A stretch of 64,000 nucleotides of DNA from Rhinopomastus cyanomelas (GCA_013400115.1 VXBP01000375.1:516186-580185); one strand, 5' to 3'. Counted from the first letter of the stretch, positions 1-9,781 are shown. Made by a program: numbers and translations. The notes: generated by a model not told the origin, from the sequence alone.

Positions 1-165
1 GGGTGGGAAGGGACCTCCAAAGACCATCCAGTCCCATCCCCCTGCCACAGCAGGATCCCCTAGATCCACTCACAGAATCTCAGAGCATCAGTGATGGGAA
101 GGGACCTCCAAGGATCACCCAGTCCCATCCCCCTGCCACAGCAGGATCACCAAGACCACGTCTGT
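1..165 (-). mobile_element. CR1 LINE, family A, two 3' tails in tandem
   Basis: Two head-to-tail copies of the CR1-A 3' terminus (about 1-75 and 76-165), element sense on minus. Each contains the reverse complement of the GAGGTCCCTTCC core and CTGCCACAGCAGGATC. The first is cut by the window edge. Confidence 0.85.
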
Positions 166-819
166 GAGCAAGCCTCTTAAGGAAGCCCTCTAGAACCCAC
201 CACAGCCTAAAGCACTGCCTTCAAGAGCATCCCCCTCTTTAAAAAGCCAAGGAGGAACAACAAAGACTTCTTCATCAGCACCGTATTGACTCTACAATGA
301 CAAAGAGCATCAGAACCTCCTTGTCTCTCCATTATTCAGCTCCACCCTTAACAAAGGTTAGGGGAAAGGAACAGGGGAGAAGAGGACGAAGCCTGAAGGC
401 TGCTGGTCTGTACTGGTTAAGACGTACGTCACGGCACTCTGGAAAGCTGCCAGCTTTAAGCAGAACCCAGTTGGTGTGGGATGCAGGGATGCTGGCAACC
501 AATCAGTACGGCAAATCTTACGGAATAATGTCTTCTCCCGTCAGTGACAAGGAGAATCTGTCACCTGGCTGCTGAGGAAGGGGAGGCAGATAGTGCCTTA
601 AACCCCAAGCTGTGATTAGGACAAAAGGGTTCCTGTGATGAGAAAGGGTGTCTGCAATGGGACTCGTGTTGTGAGCGAAGCAGAAGGCTCTTCTGCTCTC
701 ACACGGGGAGCTGATCTCAGAGGGCTGGCACCTGCGTGACTGCCTGTCACCCACACAGCACCGAAATCGGGTCGACCTTGCTGCACGGTCTGGGGCAAAC
801 ACAGCTGTGGGGGCTTTTC
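166..819. other. ATP6V1G3 intron, no feature recognised
   Basis: Unique-looking sequence of mixed composition. I searched it for the missing first coding exon (a Q/A/E/K-rich N-terminus) and found no match. Confidence 0.5.
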
Positions 820-821
820 TC

Positions 822-955
822 AGAATCACAGGCCACGAGGGATGGGAAGGGACCTCCAGAGATCATCCAGTCCAACCCCGCTGCCAGAGCAGGATCACCT
901 AGACCAAGTCGCACAGGAACACGTCCAGGAGGGTTTCAAAAGTCTCCAGAGAGCT
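822..955 (-). mobile_element. CR1-A 3' fragment
   Basis: The tail begins at AGAATCACAGG and runs through GGGAAGGGACCTCC to the GTTTCAAAAGTCTCCAGAG region of the ORF2 end. It is truncated there and followed after 50 bp by an oppositely oriented CR1-A. Confidence 0.85.
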
Positions 956-1004
956 CTGTCTGCTGTAGTCAAATGCTTCTGATTCTAGAAAGATCCTTTG
1001 GGAT

Positions 1005-1495
1005 AACATGTCCAGTTCTGGGCCACTCACTTCCAGAAAGATATGGAACTGGTGGAGAGAGCCCAGCACAGAGCCACAGAGATGATGAGGGGAGGGGAGC
1101 ATCTCCCTGCTGAGGGAAGGCTGAGGGAGCTGGGGCTCTGGAGCTGGGAGAAAAGGGAGCCTGAGAGGTGACCCCATGAGTGTTGATCAATATGTGAAGG
1201 GTGGGTGTCAGGAGGATGGAGCCAGGCTCTGCTCAGGGGTACCCAGTGACAGGACAAGGGGCAGTGGGTGTCAGCGGGAGCAGAGGAGGTTCCACATCAG
1301 TGTGAGAAGGACCTTCTTCCAATGAGGGTGATGGAGCCCTGGCAGGGGCTGCCCAGGGGGAGTCTCCTCTGAAGACATTTCAAACCCTCCTGGCCATGTC
1401 CCTGTGCGACTGGTTCCAGGGGATCCTCCTGTGGCAGGGGGACTGGATGACCTTTCGAGGTCCCTTCCCATCCCTAACGTTCTGGGACTCTGTGA
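1005..1495 (+). mobile_element. CR1-A 3' fragment with ORF2 C-terminus
   Basis: Runs from GTCCAGTTCTGGGCC through the GGCATCTCCCTGCTGAGG-like region and the KGGCQEDGARLCSG coding stretch to the tail core and GGGACTCTGTGAG. The frame is broken by small indels. It ends about 40 bp before the ATP6V1G3 exon acceptor. Confidence 0.9.
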
Positions 1496-1536
1496 GATGA
1501 CAAGTAGCAAGTAACTCCCCGTTTCCTCTCCGTTAG

Positions 1537-1637
1537 GAAAGGGGAAAAGGTTGAAGCAGGCAAAAGAAGAAGCCATTGCTGAGATCGACCACTACCGTCT
1601 ACAGAGGGAGAAGGAATTCAGGAACAAGCAAACAAAC
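1537..1637 (+). CDS. ATP6V1G3: ATP6V1G3 internal coding exon
   Basis: This exon follows a pyrimidine-rich tract ending in TTAG and stops at a GTAAGT donor. The first two bases complete a codon split with the upstream exon (phase 2 remainder); 33 codons follow, ending in phase 0. The translation begins KGKRLKQAKEEAIAEIDHYR and continues LQREKEFRNKQTN. This is the highly conserved central helix of V-ATPase G subunits, rich in alternating K, E, R and Q, which pairs with subunit E. At 101 bp it has the length expected for the homologous exon. A CR1 element ends only about 40 bp upstream of the acceptor. Confidence 0.92.
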
Positions 1638-1751
1638 GTAAGTAGGAAACCTGCAGATGTTCTTTTCCAGCGTCGAGCTGCTCGACGGGAAACCAAGCTG
1701 CTTCAAACAGTTCCATGGAGACTTCTGAAGGAGTAACAGGCATCCTACCTG

Positions 1752-2022
1752 TGATGACAGAATCACAGAGCGTTAGGGTTTGGAAGGGACCTCGACAGAC
1801 CATCCAGTCCAATCCCCCTGGCACAGCAGGATCCCAAATCACAGACTCATAGAATCACAGAATCATTAGGGACTGGAAGGGACCTCAAAGACCATCCAGT
1901 CCAATCCCGCTGCCACAGCAGGATCCCCAATCACAGACTCATAGAATCACAGAATCATTAGGGACTGGAAGGGACCTTGACAGACCATCCAGTCCAATCC
2001 CCCTGGCAGAGCAGGACTGACA
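1752..2022 (-). mobile_element. CR1-A 3' tails, three tandem units
   Basis: Three successive copies of the terminal 3' segment. The second and third start with the same ATCACAGACTCATAGAATC and lie about 92 bp apart. It lies in the last intron of ATP6V1G3. Confidence 0.85.
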
Positions 2023-2747
2023 TCTACAAATCTCACAGATCTCAAACCCATGCTGCTAGTGCTTGTGACACGCAGGGTCTAAGACCACCAGATTCTGGAG
2101 ACGTGAAACCCAGCTCTGAATCTGGTTGCTTCCAAGTCAACGTCATGTTCTCCTGCCGTTGGAAGGGCGCCAGCGTGAAAGGAGTGCGAAGGTCTGAAGG
2201 ACAAGGTCAAGGTCAGCAGCCATCACACACTGGGCAGCACAACTGTTGACACTCAGATTTCAAGAAGGTCTTTCAATTCAAATCAGGAAGAGGTGGGGGG
2301 GAAAAGCTTCAGAAGAGGACCACAACCAGGAGTACTCGCAGGTTCCCGGCCCACAGAGGCTCTTAACACTTCTCCTTGGTTTTCCAGAAGTACTCAGAGG
2401 CTGGAGAGCCAGCAGCCATCTGGGATCTCTGGGAGGTGACTGTCCCCAGTGGAAAAAAGTCAGCTTCATAAATCTGGTCTAGGCTGCAGGAACGTTCCCT
2501 CGTGGGACCCCTTTTCAGACTGTGTCTGAGAGCTAAAATAAAACCCCAGCTAAAAACAGTTACTGGAGAAAAGCCGGCCTTTTCCCCGATATCTAATCGG
2601 TGCCTGTGCTCTGCACTTCCTACCAGCCAGAAAACATTTCACATCTGGATAAGCCGTGCGGCCACGGGCTGAGCAAATTGCCAGGGCTCTTTGTGCAGAA
2701 GGCCTTCATTCAGGCACTTGTCTTTCAAGGCCACTTCGAGTGAAATC

Positions 2748-2820
2748 CTGCTCTGGCAGGGGACTGGACTAGATGATCTTTCAGGGTCCCTTCCAACCCC
2801 TGATGTTCTGTAAGTCTGTG
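2748..2820 (+). mobile_element. CR1-A 3' tail
   Basis: Short terminal piece: CTGGCAGGGGACTGGACTAG, then TTCAGGGTCCCTTCC and TGATGTTCTGTAAG. Confidence 0.85.
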
Positions 2821-2904
2821 GTTAGAGCTAGTGACAGGACACAGAGAGCTTTGTCTGCTTTAGTCAAATCCTTCTGATTCCAGAAAGACCCATCCTTTGG
2901 GATA

Positions 2905-3062
2905 ACAGGTCCAGTTCTGGGCCACTCAGTTCCAGAAGGACATGGAACTGGTGGAGGGAGCCCAGCGCAGAGCCACAGAGAGGCTGAAGGGAGGGGAGCA
3001 TCTCCCTGCTGAGGAAAGGCTGAGGGAGCTGGGAGACAAGGAGCCTGAGGGGGGACCTCATT
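2905..3062 (+). mobile_element. CR1-A internal fragment
   Basis: ORF2-end segment from GGTCCAGTTCTGGGCC to GGGGGGACCTCATTAAT, lacking the tail. It abuts an opposite-strand CR1-A at 3065. Confidence 0.85.
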
Positions 3063-3064
3063 AA

Positions 3065-3398
3065 TAGCACACAGGAGCATGTCCAGGTGGGTTTGAAACG
3101 TCTCCAGAGGAGGAGACTCCACAACCCCCCTGGGCAGCCCCTGCCAGGGCTCTGGCACCCTCACTGGGAAGAAGGTCCTTCTCACACTGATGTGGAACCT
3201 CCTCTGCTCCAGCCCACACCCACTGCCCCTTGTCCTGTCACTGGGTGCCCCTGAGCAGAGCCTGGCTCCATCCTCCTGACAGCCACCCTTCACATCTTGA
3301 TCAGCATCCATGGGGTCACCTCCCAGCTCAAGAGCCCCAGCCCCTCAGCCTCTCCTCAGCAGGGAGCTGCTCCCCTCCCTTCAGCACCTCTGTGCTGG
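3065..3398 (-). mobile_element. CR1-A fragment near the ATP6V1G3 exon
   Basis: Covers ORF2-end sequence (GTCCAGGTGGGTTTGAAACG to CTCAGCAGGGAGCTGCTCCC) without the terminal tail. The coding frame stays mostly open on minus. It ends about 75 bp before the terminal exon acceptor. Confidence 0.88.
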
Positions 3399-3474
3399 TT
3401 TGACACTGAGGAGCAGCAAACAAAGACCCCCATGTACCAGGCTTTGCCTCACTCAGAGGACTTCTGCTTTCCAG

Positions 3475-3648
3475 GTCATGGGCTCCCAAGGGAACCTCTC
3501 TGCTAAAATAGACGAGCAAACGGCAGAGAGCCTCCGGAACCTCCGCAGCAGCTACCAGCGGAACGTGGAGGGCGTGATGAAGAGGCTTCTGAGCACGATG
3601 TGCGACGCCAGCCCCGAGGCGCACCCGGACGGCGGGCGCGACGCGTAG
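3475..3648 (+). CDS. ATP6V1G3: ATP6V1G3 terminal coding exon
   Basis: The acceptor is CTTTCCAG and the exon continues in phase 0: VMGSQGNLSAKIDEQTAESL, then a helix with SSYQRNVEGVMKRLLSTMCD, ending at TAG. The MGSQ.NLS.-I-EQT pattern is the G3 signature rather than G1 or G2. The 57 residues equal the human exon. The last 13 residues (ASPEAHPDGGRDA) have lost most of the family's usual C-terminal motif (PEIH followed by NYR); only PE.H remains. That stretch is very rich in CpG and G+C at all codon positions, so GC-biased drift is a likely cause. A CR1 element ends 80 bp upstream. Confidence 0.9.
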   Translation, partial: VMGSQGNLSAKIDEQTAESLRNLRSSYQRNVEGVMKRLLSTMCDASPEAHPDGGRDA

Positions 3649-3865
3649 GACCCGCTGGCGTGCTGGGCACGAGCGGCCTCCAAGGCAGCCTTGCTTCTCC
3701 ACTCCTCCCTTACTGCTCCTGTGGGTGAGAGGAAGAGCAGATGCTGCAGCCAAAGGCACCTCACAAGTACTGGCTGGAATCGCGTTTCCTGCTGGTAGCT
3801 CAGCCCCTGTCACTTGGACAGCGGCGCGTCAACAGCAGAATAAATGATTGATTGACACTGGCAGC
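3649..3865 (+). other. ATP6V1G3: ATP6V1G3 3' UTR with poly(A) signal
   Basis: The sequence after the stop codon carries a canonical AATAAA at 3839-3844. It is followed by TGATTGATTG and a G/T-containing stretch, as expected for cleavage near 3855-3870. The UTR is about 215 bp and free of repeats. The first CR1 fragment begins at about 3901, just after the predicted end. The exact cleavage site is inferred. Confidence 0.75.
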
Positions 3866-3900
3866 TTCTCAGTCGGGGTCTTCATTGATTTTCTCTGACC

Positions 3901-4231
3901 AGAGAATCACAGAACACAGCGATTGGAAAGGGTGTCAGGAGGATGGAGCCAGGCTCTGCTCAGGGACATCTAATGATAGGACAGGGGACAGTGGGTGTGA
4001 GCTGGAAGAAAGGAGGTTCCACATCAGTGTGAGAAGGAACTTCTACATTATGAGGGTGGCAGAGCCCGGGCAGGGGCTGCCCAGGGGGTCGTGGAGTCTC
4101 CTTCTCCGGAGACTTTTCAAACCCACCTGGCCACGTTCCTGTGTGACCAGATCTAAGGGATCCTGCTGTGGCAGGGGCTTGGACTGGCTGATCTTTCGAG
4201 GTCCCTTCCAATCCCTAATGTCTTGTGACAT
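3901..4231 (+). mobile_element. CR1-A fragment with a minus-strand tail stub
   Basis: 3901-3929 is a stub of a minus-oriented tail (AGAATCACAGAACAC...GGAAAGG). It joins directly to a plus-oriented copy from GTGTCAGGAGGATGGAGCC to the tail core and CTAATGTCTTGTGACA. Confidence 0.85.
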
Positions 4232-4287
4232 CTCAGAGCAGCCAGGATGATTTAGAGGCACCTGGATTGTTCCTGCACAACTGGAGC

Positions 4288-4370
4288 TAGGTGATGCTGC
4301 TGCAGCGGAGGGGATTGGACTAGATGATCCTTCAAGGACCCTTCAAGCCCCTAACGTCCTGTGATTCTGC
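4288..4370 (+). mobile_element. CR1-A 3' tail
   Basis: A diverged terminal piece: GGGGATTGGACTAGATGATC, then TCAAGGACCCTTCAAGCCCC and CGTCCTGTGATTCTG. Confidence 0.8.
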
Positions 4371-4858
4371 TGAACGAAGAAGTAATGAAGAAAACACCAG
4401 GCACTTGGTGCTTCCCAAGTGTCAAGGCTCTTATTCCCTCTGACAGCACACCACTACCCCCAAGGAGAACTCACACCACTTTCATCTTCAGGCAGTAGAT
4501 GGCACCAGGAATTCATGGAACAGGAGAAGCAGCCCAGCAAGAAGGAAATGACTGTCCTCAAAAACAAACAAACGCCAAGAGAGGGAGGCAAACACTCACC
4601 CAACTTGACCCACATAAGTCAGGAACTAACTTCAGGGGTAGGTTCTCCCACCATTCGGCCCCTCTGAAAACGCCGTCGGCTGTGGAGCAGCACTGTGCTC
4701 TACCCCACGGCCCAAGCAGCAGCTGCAGCTAAACATGCCCCTGACCTACACATCTCACAACCTCCTGGGACATGACAAACCCCCACAGAAACAAATACAA
4801 AGGTCCCCTGCCTCCACCACCCTGCCCTAGCCTTTCTTCTGTCTTCTCTGGAACAGGG

Positions 4859-5296
4859 GAGGTTCCACATCGATATGAGAAGGAACTTCCATAGTGAGGG
4901 TGACGGAGATGGTGAAGGGAGGGGAGCATCTCCTGGTGAGGAGAGGCTGAGGGAGCCGGGGCTCTTGAGCTGGGAGAACAGGAGACCTCAGTAATGTTGA
5001 TGAAGATGTGAAGGGTGGGTGTCAGGAGGATGGAGCCAGGCTCTGCTCAGGGGCACCCAGTGACAGGACAAGGGGCAGTGGGTGTGAGCTGGGACACAGG
5101 TGGGTCCACATCAATGTGAGAAGGACCTTCTTCCCCGTGAGGATGATGGAGCCCTGGCAGGGGCTGTCCGGGGGGTTATGGAGTCTCCTTCACGGGCGAC
5201 ATTTCAAACCCACCTGGACATGTTCCTGTGGGACTTGGTCTAGGGGATCCTGCTGTGGCAGGAGGATGGACTGGACGATCTTTGGAGGTCCCTTCT
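4859..5296 (+). mobile_element. CR1-A fragment, tail cut
   Basis: Plus-oriented ORF2 end with an internal jump near 4910, then a nearly continuous KGGCQEDGARLCSGAPSDRT frame, ending inside the tail core at GGAGGTCCCTTC. There it switches to an opposite-strand CR1 at shared CCTTC. Confidence 0.88.
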
Positions 5297-5433
5297 CACA
5301 CTGCTGTGGAACCTCCTCTGTCCCAGCTCACACCCACTGCCCCTTGTCCTATCATCAGGTGCCCCTGAGCAGAGCCTGGCTCCATCCTCCTGACACCCAC
5401 CCTTCATGTATTGACCAACACTAATGGGGTCAC
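5297..5433 (-). mobile_element. CR1-A internal fragment
   Basis: Minus-oriented ORF2-end text (TGTGGAACCTCCTCTGTCCC to TTCATGTATTGACC...GGGGTCA), joined to the previous copy in inverted orientation. Confidence 0.85.
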
Positions 5434-5512
5434 AGAATGACAGGACATTAGGGATCGGAAGGGACCTGGAAACACCATCCAGTGCAATCCTCCCACCACA
5501 GCAGGATCCCCA
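5434..5512 (-). mobile_element. CR1-A 3' tail
   Basis: Terminal piece starting AATGACAGGACATTAGGG and ending CACAGCAGGATCCCC. It sits directly against the preceding fragment, so the two may belong to separate insertions. Confidence 0.85.
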
Positions 5513-6011
5513 ATCTCTGTGCCCCATTCCTCAAGGACCTTCAGACACAGCGAGTCCATTTTCCTGCCTGTTGTCACTATTACTCCAATCTAGAACACGA
5601 GGGCAGGAGAGGCTGCGCACAACCAGCACGGTCCCACTGCCAGTGCTTCACCACCACAGCTCCGAGCGCGCGGGGACGCTCCCCCATCACACGGGTTCTC
5701 TCCACGGATACACGACGGTGCCCGCACAGCTGCAAGACACTGGCTTTTACAGCAGGGACTGTGGGCTCTTAATTAAAACCGGAGGCCTCTGCCCGCCACC
5801 GGTACAAGGAATGAGCCGTAACTGGTGCCAAAAGTGTCTACGTGCCGTCTGCAATGTCTTCACCAGAGCAGTCTCCTGTGTCTGCCTTTAGCAGGCGAGT
5901 AAGATATGAAACAAGAGCCACCACCTGCTTGCAGTCAGCTGAAAGGCAGCGGCCCGGGACTGCTCAGGCAGACAGCGAGAGGGAGTGCGCGGTGCGCAGC
6001 TCGGCCACGAG

Positions 6012-6710
6012 GAATCACAGCATCACTGAACAGCAGGGTTGGAACGGACCTCGGAAGAGCATCCAGCCCCATCCCCCTGCCCCAGCAGGATCCCCTAGAT
6101 CCTGTTGCACAGGAACATGTCCAGGTGGGTTTGAAACGTCTCCACAGAAGGAGACTCCACAACCCCCTTGGGCAGCCCCTGCCAGGGCTCTGGCACCCTC
6201 ACCCTGAAGAAGGTCCTTCTCACATTGATGTGGAATCCCCTCTGCTCCAGCTCACACCCACTGCCCCTTGTCCTGTCACTGGGTGCCCCTGAGCAGAGCC
6301 TGGCTGCATCCTCCTGACACCCACCCTTCACATGTTGATCAGCATTCAGGAGGTCACCCCTCAATCTCAGTTTCTCCCAGCTCCAGAGCCCCAGCTCCCT
6401 CAGCCTCTCCTCAGCAGGGAGATGCTCCCCTCCCTCCATCACCCCTGTGGCTCTGCACTGGACTCTCTCCAGCAGCTCTGTCCCCTTCTGGAGCTGAGGG
6501 GCCCAGAACTGGACACAAGATTCCAGCTGTGGCCTCACCAGGGCAGAGAGGAACCTCTCTTGATCTGCCGACCTACCCTCTTCTGATCCACTGCAGGATG
6601 CTGTTGGCCCGCTTGGCCACAAGAGCACACTGCTGGCTCAGGGTCATCCTGCTGGCCACCAGGAGCCCAGGTCCCTTTCTCCTACACTGCTCTCCAACAG
6701 GTGAGGCCCT
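6012..6710 (-). mobile_element. CR1-A, long 5'-truncated copy with open ORF2 end
   Basis: About 700 bp, among the longest copies here. On minus, 6095-6628 stays open for 177 codons. It covers the end of the ORF2 reverse-transcriptase protein: LVRPQLESCVQFWAPQLQKG, an EERLRELG segment, KGGCQEDAARLCSGAPSDRT, and FHINVRRTFF. Upstream text (CTGGCCACCAGGAGCCC) is the normal preceding CR1 region. The open frame suggests recent insertion; it lacks the catalytic RT and endonuclease domains. Confidence 0.92.
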
Positions 6711-7383
6711 AGCAAGTAGACAGAGAGCCTGCTGAAGCTGCTGGGATTTGCTCCCCTCATCTTCTGCAGCCAGGCCCATGGCTGGTGCCAGGAGACTTCT
6801 TTGCTCCTGTGCCTCTTACTGGAAGGGGTCTGGAGAAGTGAGGGCTGGAAAAGCACGAGCTGAGAGGGACCTGGAGGATGATGTTTCCGGGGAACCTAAA
6901 GCTTTCCCCAGCTTCAGCTGCAGACCAAGCACGTAGGTAAGCTCCTGAGAGAGGGTCTCTCGAGCTGTTCCCAACACAACCCCCTCGTGGCGCGGGTCTG
7001 GCGTCGAAGCCGCGCTGCCTTCAGCAGAGGCCGAGCTGATGAAGTTGGCCTCGTTCTCTCACCGTGAGCCAGCCCTGCAACCCCCCCCGTGTTTACATCC
7101 ATCAAATAAAACTCCCTGCACTACCTGTCCCCACTCAGAAAGGCTGAACGGCAGCACTTACAGCGAAAACACCGCTCCAGGCTCCACATCCGTCACCGCG
7201 CCGCCCCAATAACACCGGGGCCGTTCCAGCTGCAGGCTCCACATCAGCCACCGCTGCTCGCTAAGAACAGCGGGGCCACCTCAACAGCAACCAGCTGCAA
7301 AGGGCAGCAGGGATGGAAACCGCGGACTGGCGCAGCCCTGGACGGGGCCGGCACCGGCTGAGGCGCCAGCCCGGGTGCGTTTA

Positions 7384-7500
7384 AAGACCCTTCCCATGAG
7401 GTGTTGGGGGATCTGCTTTAGGGGTGAGCTTGTGAGGTGGGGTGGGTGGTTGGACTCGAGGGCCCCAGGGGTCTTTTCCAGCCAGAGTGATTCTGTGAGT
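7384..7500 (+). mobile_element. CR1 LINE, family B, 3' tail
   Basis: Contains GGTGTTGGGGGATCTGCTTT, GGTTGGACTCGAGGGCCCCA and the end GAGTGATTCTGTGAG, typical of the family B tail. Confidence 0.85.
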
Positions 7501-7604
7501 CTCCGCGGCAAGGGAAGCAGCGCGGCAGGGGATGGCACAAGAGCTTCACTGCAGGAAGCGGCACGGTGCTCTGGGTGTCTTCATGATCTGTGTTGGTCCT
7601 TTGT

Positions 7605-7744
7605 GCAGTCTCCTGCTCTGGAGACGTTTCAAATCCACCCAGACGTGTTCCTCTGTGACTGGATCTGGAGGATCCTGCTGTGGCAGGGGGACTGGACTGG
7701 ATGGTCTTTCGAGGTCCCTTCCAACCCCTGATGCTCTGTGATTC
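7605..7744 (+). mobile_element. CR1-A 3' fragment
   Basis: From AGTCTCCTGCTCTGGAGACG to the tail core and GATGCTCTGTGATTC. Confidence 0.88.
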
Positions 7745-8365
7745 ACTGCAATGAACCATCTCCACAGCGCTGAGGCCTCTCTGCCAGCACCTGCGCTGGC
7801 ACCACAGAGCTTTAGCTGTGCTCCAGGAAACGCCAGGCTCATGAACCGCTCTGCAACGGGACCCTTCAGGCTGGGGCAGCCCACAAGACCCCCAGGAAGG
7901 AAGAAAAGCTGTCTCAGCAGGCAGAGTTATCAGGAAGCCAGTCCACCCCCATCAGAATCCCCACGGGGTTCCCTGGTGCTCAAGGAGAGCACGGCCAGCT
8001 TGTTGTTGGGCTGTCACAGCACAGACATCCTCATCAGAGCTCCATTTCCACCTTCTCTGGAGTGCAGAGCAGAAGCTTGGACATCTCTGCTCCGAGACCT
8101 TCACTGCTCCTAACCCTGGCCGGGCTCCAAAGAACAATCCTCCACCCCACAGCCCAGAAGGTCGCAGTGTAAGAAGCGACTCACACTGAGGACAAACTGG
8201 GGAATGCAGCCTTGCAAGTGCTTTATCACCATTTCTTACTGCAGCCTGGTGCTGGAGGGGGACATCTTCCTGGGACACAAAGCCACCACGATCAAAACCA
8301 CAACCTGGTTTCCAAGGCTAGCTTAGGAATGGGTTCACAATCAGCAGAGCAAATGTGATGCTCAC

Positions 8366-8680
8366 ATCACAGAGCATTAGGGACTGGGAGGGGCCTCGAG
8401 AGATCACCCAGTCCAGTCGCCCAGGTGGCTAAATTATTCAGCATTAAATGTGATGGAGCCAGACCTAGTCTACTAGCACAAAATAAAGGGTGAAGTGCAA
8501 ACACCACAGACCACGAGGGACTGGGAGGGGCCTCGAGAGATCACCCAGTCCAGTCGCCCAGGTGGCTAAATTATTCAGCATTAAATGTGATGGAGCCAGA
8601 CCTAGTCTACTAGCACAAAATAAAGGGTGAAGTGCAAACACCACAGACCACGAGGGACTGGGAGGGGCCTCGAGAGATCA
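8366..8680 (-). repeat. 137-bp tandem repeat containing a CR1-A tail, running into a gap
   Basis: The unit carries GGACTGGGAGGGGCCTCGAG (a CR1-A tail piece) plus about 80 bp of unique sequence with GGTGGCTAAATTATTCAGC. The tail phrase starts at 8381, 8518 and 8655, exactly 137 bp apart. The third copy is cut by the run of N, so the true copy number is unknown. Confidence 0.9.
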
Positions 8681-8727
8681 NNNNNNNNNNNNNNNNNNNN
8701 NNNNNNNNNNNNNNNNNNNNNNNNNNN
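8681..8727. other. Assembly gap (47 N)
   Basis: Forty-seven undetermined bases directly after the start of a third tandem unit and before a CR1-A fragment. The array probably defeated assembly here. Confidence 0.98.
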
Positions 8728-8862
8728 TAGATCCAGTGGCACAGGAACATGTCCAGGTGGGTTTTAAATGTCTCCATAGAGAAGGAGACTCCACAACCTC
8801 CCTGGACAGCCCCTTCCAGGGCTCCATCACCCTCACCGGGAAGAAGTTCATTCACATCAGGA
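8728..8862 (-). mobile_element. CR1-A fragment
   Basis: Minus-oriented piece from TAGATCCAGTGGCACAGG to ACCGGGAAGAAGTTCATTC. The tail is lost in the gap or belongs to the array before it. Confidence 0.85.
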
Positions 8863-9140
8863 GTATCACAGAATCACTCTGGTTGGAAAAGACCCTTTTG
8901 ATCCTCTAAACCAGATCCCTCAACACCTCATCCAAAGGGTCTTCAAACACACCCAGGGATGGCGACTCAGCCACCTCTGTGGCCAGCCCATTCCAGTGCC
9001 TGGCCACTCTTTCTGTGACAAAATTCTTCCTAATGTCAACTCTAAACCCCCCTGCTGTAGCTTGAACCCCTTCCCTCTTGTTCTATCACTAATTGCTTGT
9101 GAGAGCAGACCAGCACCAACACCTCCTGTCCCAGGAGCAG
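8863..9140 (-). mobile_element. Older CR1 copy, different subfamily
   Basis: Starts ATCACAGAATCACTCTGGTT and continues with GGGATGGCGACTCAGCCACC and CTTGTTCTATCACTAATTGC. It resembles family B in layout but is clearly diverged, so I treat it as an older subfamily. Confidence 0.75.
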
Positions 9141-9236
9141 AAGAGGAACTAATGAAAAGTGTTCTCTGTACCTTCTCCTTGGACAGCTGCTCAAACACAT
9201 CTGAAAGCCTAGAAAAATGTAGGATGCACCCTTTTC

Positions 9237-9625
9237 ATAGCATCCCCGGGATCATCGAGTCCAACCAGCAACCCCACTCTACAAGTTCACCCCTAAACCA
9301 GATCCCCCAGCACCACATCTCAGCATCTTTTTAACTCATCCAGGGATGTGGGCTCAACCCCCACCCTGGGCAGCCCAGTCCAGGGCCTGACCACTCTCTC
9401 CAGGAAGAACTTTTTCTTGATGGCCAGTCTGACCCTCCCCTGTTGGACCTTGAAGCCCTTCCCTCTGCTTCTGTCACTAATGACCTGTGAGCAGAGCCCA
9501 GCACCAGCATCTCTGCAGTGTCCTCTCAGACAGTTGTAGAGAGCGATGAGGTCTCCCCTCAGCCTCCTCTTCCTCAGACTAAACAGCCCCAACTCTCACT
9601 CGATTTATTCTCCAGGCCCTTCTTA
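9237..9625 (-). mobile_element. CR1-B 3' fragment
   Basis: Minus-oriented from GCATCCCCGGGATCATCGAG to CAGGCCCTTC. The minus strand keeps an open frame over 9320-9592 with FSLRKRRLRGDLIALYNCLR and FKVQQGRVRLAIKKKFFLER, the ORF2 end. Confidence 0.9.
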
Positions 9626-9781
9626 TTCCAAACAAGAGTTAGTTGAGGAAGGAAGAATCACAGAGGCAGGACACAGGACCACAAGGTCATCTGCTGGGCT
9701 TAAACTGCTTGCATGCAGGTAGCTGGGAGACTTTCAAAAGCGGAGGGGATCCATCTAATTTACTGTGATGTTAAAAACGTG

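Larger units (their letters stand above)
1638..3474 (+). other. ATP6V1G3 last intron
   Basis: This GT-AG intron separates the two exons. It holds a triple tandem CR1-A tail near 1.75-2.02 kb, an apparently unique block at 2.03-2.74 kb, and three further CR1-A pieces that run to within 80 bp of the terminal exon. No other exon-like sequence was recognised. Confidence 0.8.
1..3865 (+). other. ATP6V1G3: ATP6V1G3 gene body, 3' part (V-ATPase subunit G3)
   Basis: Subunit G is a small coiled-coil protein of the peripheral stalk of the vacuolar H+-ATPase. With subunit E it holds the V1 ATPase head against the membrane sector. G3 is the isoform linked in mammals to kidney and other acid-secreting cells. 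Two coding exons and the 3' end are in the window. The first coding exon (about 28 N-terminal residues) lies upstream of position 1; I saw no candidate for it in 1-1536. The two exons give 33 and 57 residues plus the split arginine codon, matching the human exon lengths with no indel. The gene converges on NEK7, as in human, which supports G3 over G1 or G2. Confidence 0.88.
4372..8365. other. Intergenic blocks between CR1 copies
   Basis: Unique-looking stretches at 4372-4858, 5513-6011, 6712-7383 and 7745-8365. No exon, RNA gene or promoter was recognised. 7140-7340 is moderately CpG-rich, with a degenerate GCTCCACATCNGYCACCGC phrase repeated about 67 bp apart at 7180 and 7247. Confidence 0.45.

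Noticed and set aside
1537..3648. V-ATPase subunit G1 or G2 instead of G3
   Set aside because: The MGSQ.NLS start of the last exon and the position next to NEK7 fit G3; a retrocopy is excluded by the intron.
3328..3813. 161-codon minus frame opposite the ATP6V1G3 terminal exon
   Set aside because: It is a mirror of the GC-rich exon and a CR1 fragment; no family resemblance.
6095..6628. 177-codon open frame on minus as a gene
   Set aside because: It is the C-terminal end of CR1 ORF2 (KGGCQEDAARLCSG and the ERLRELG segment) in a 5'-truncated LINE; many other open frames here have the same origin.
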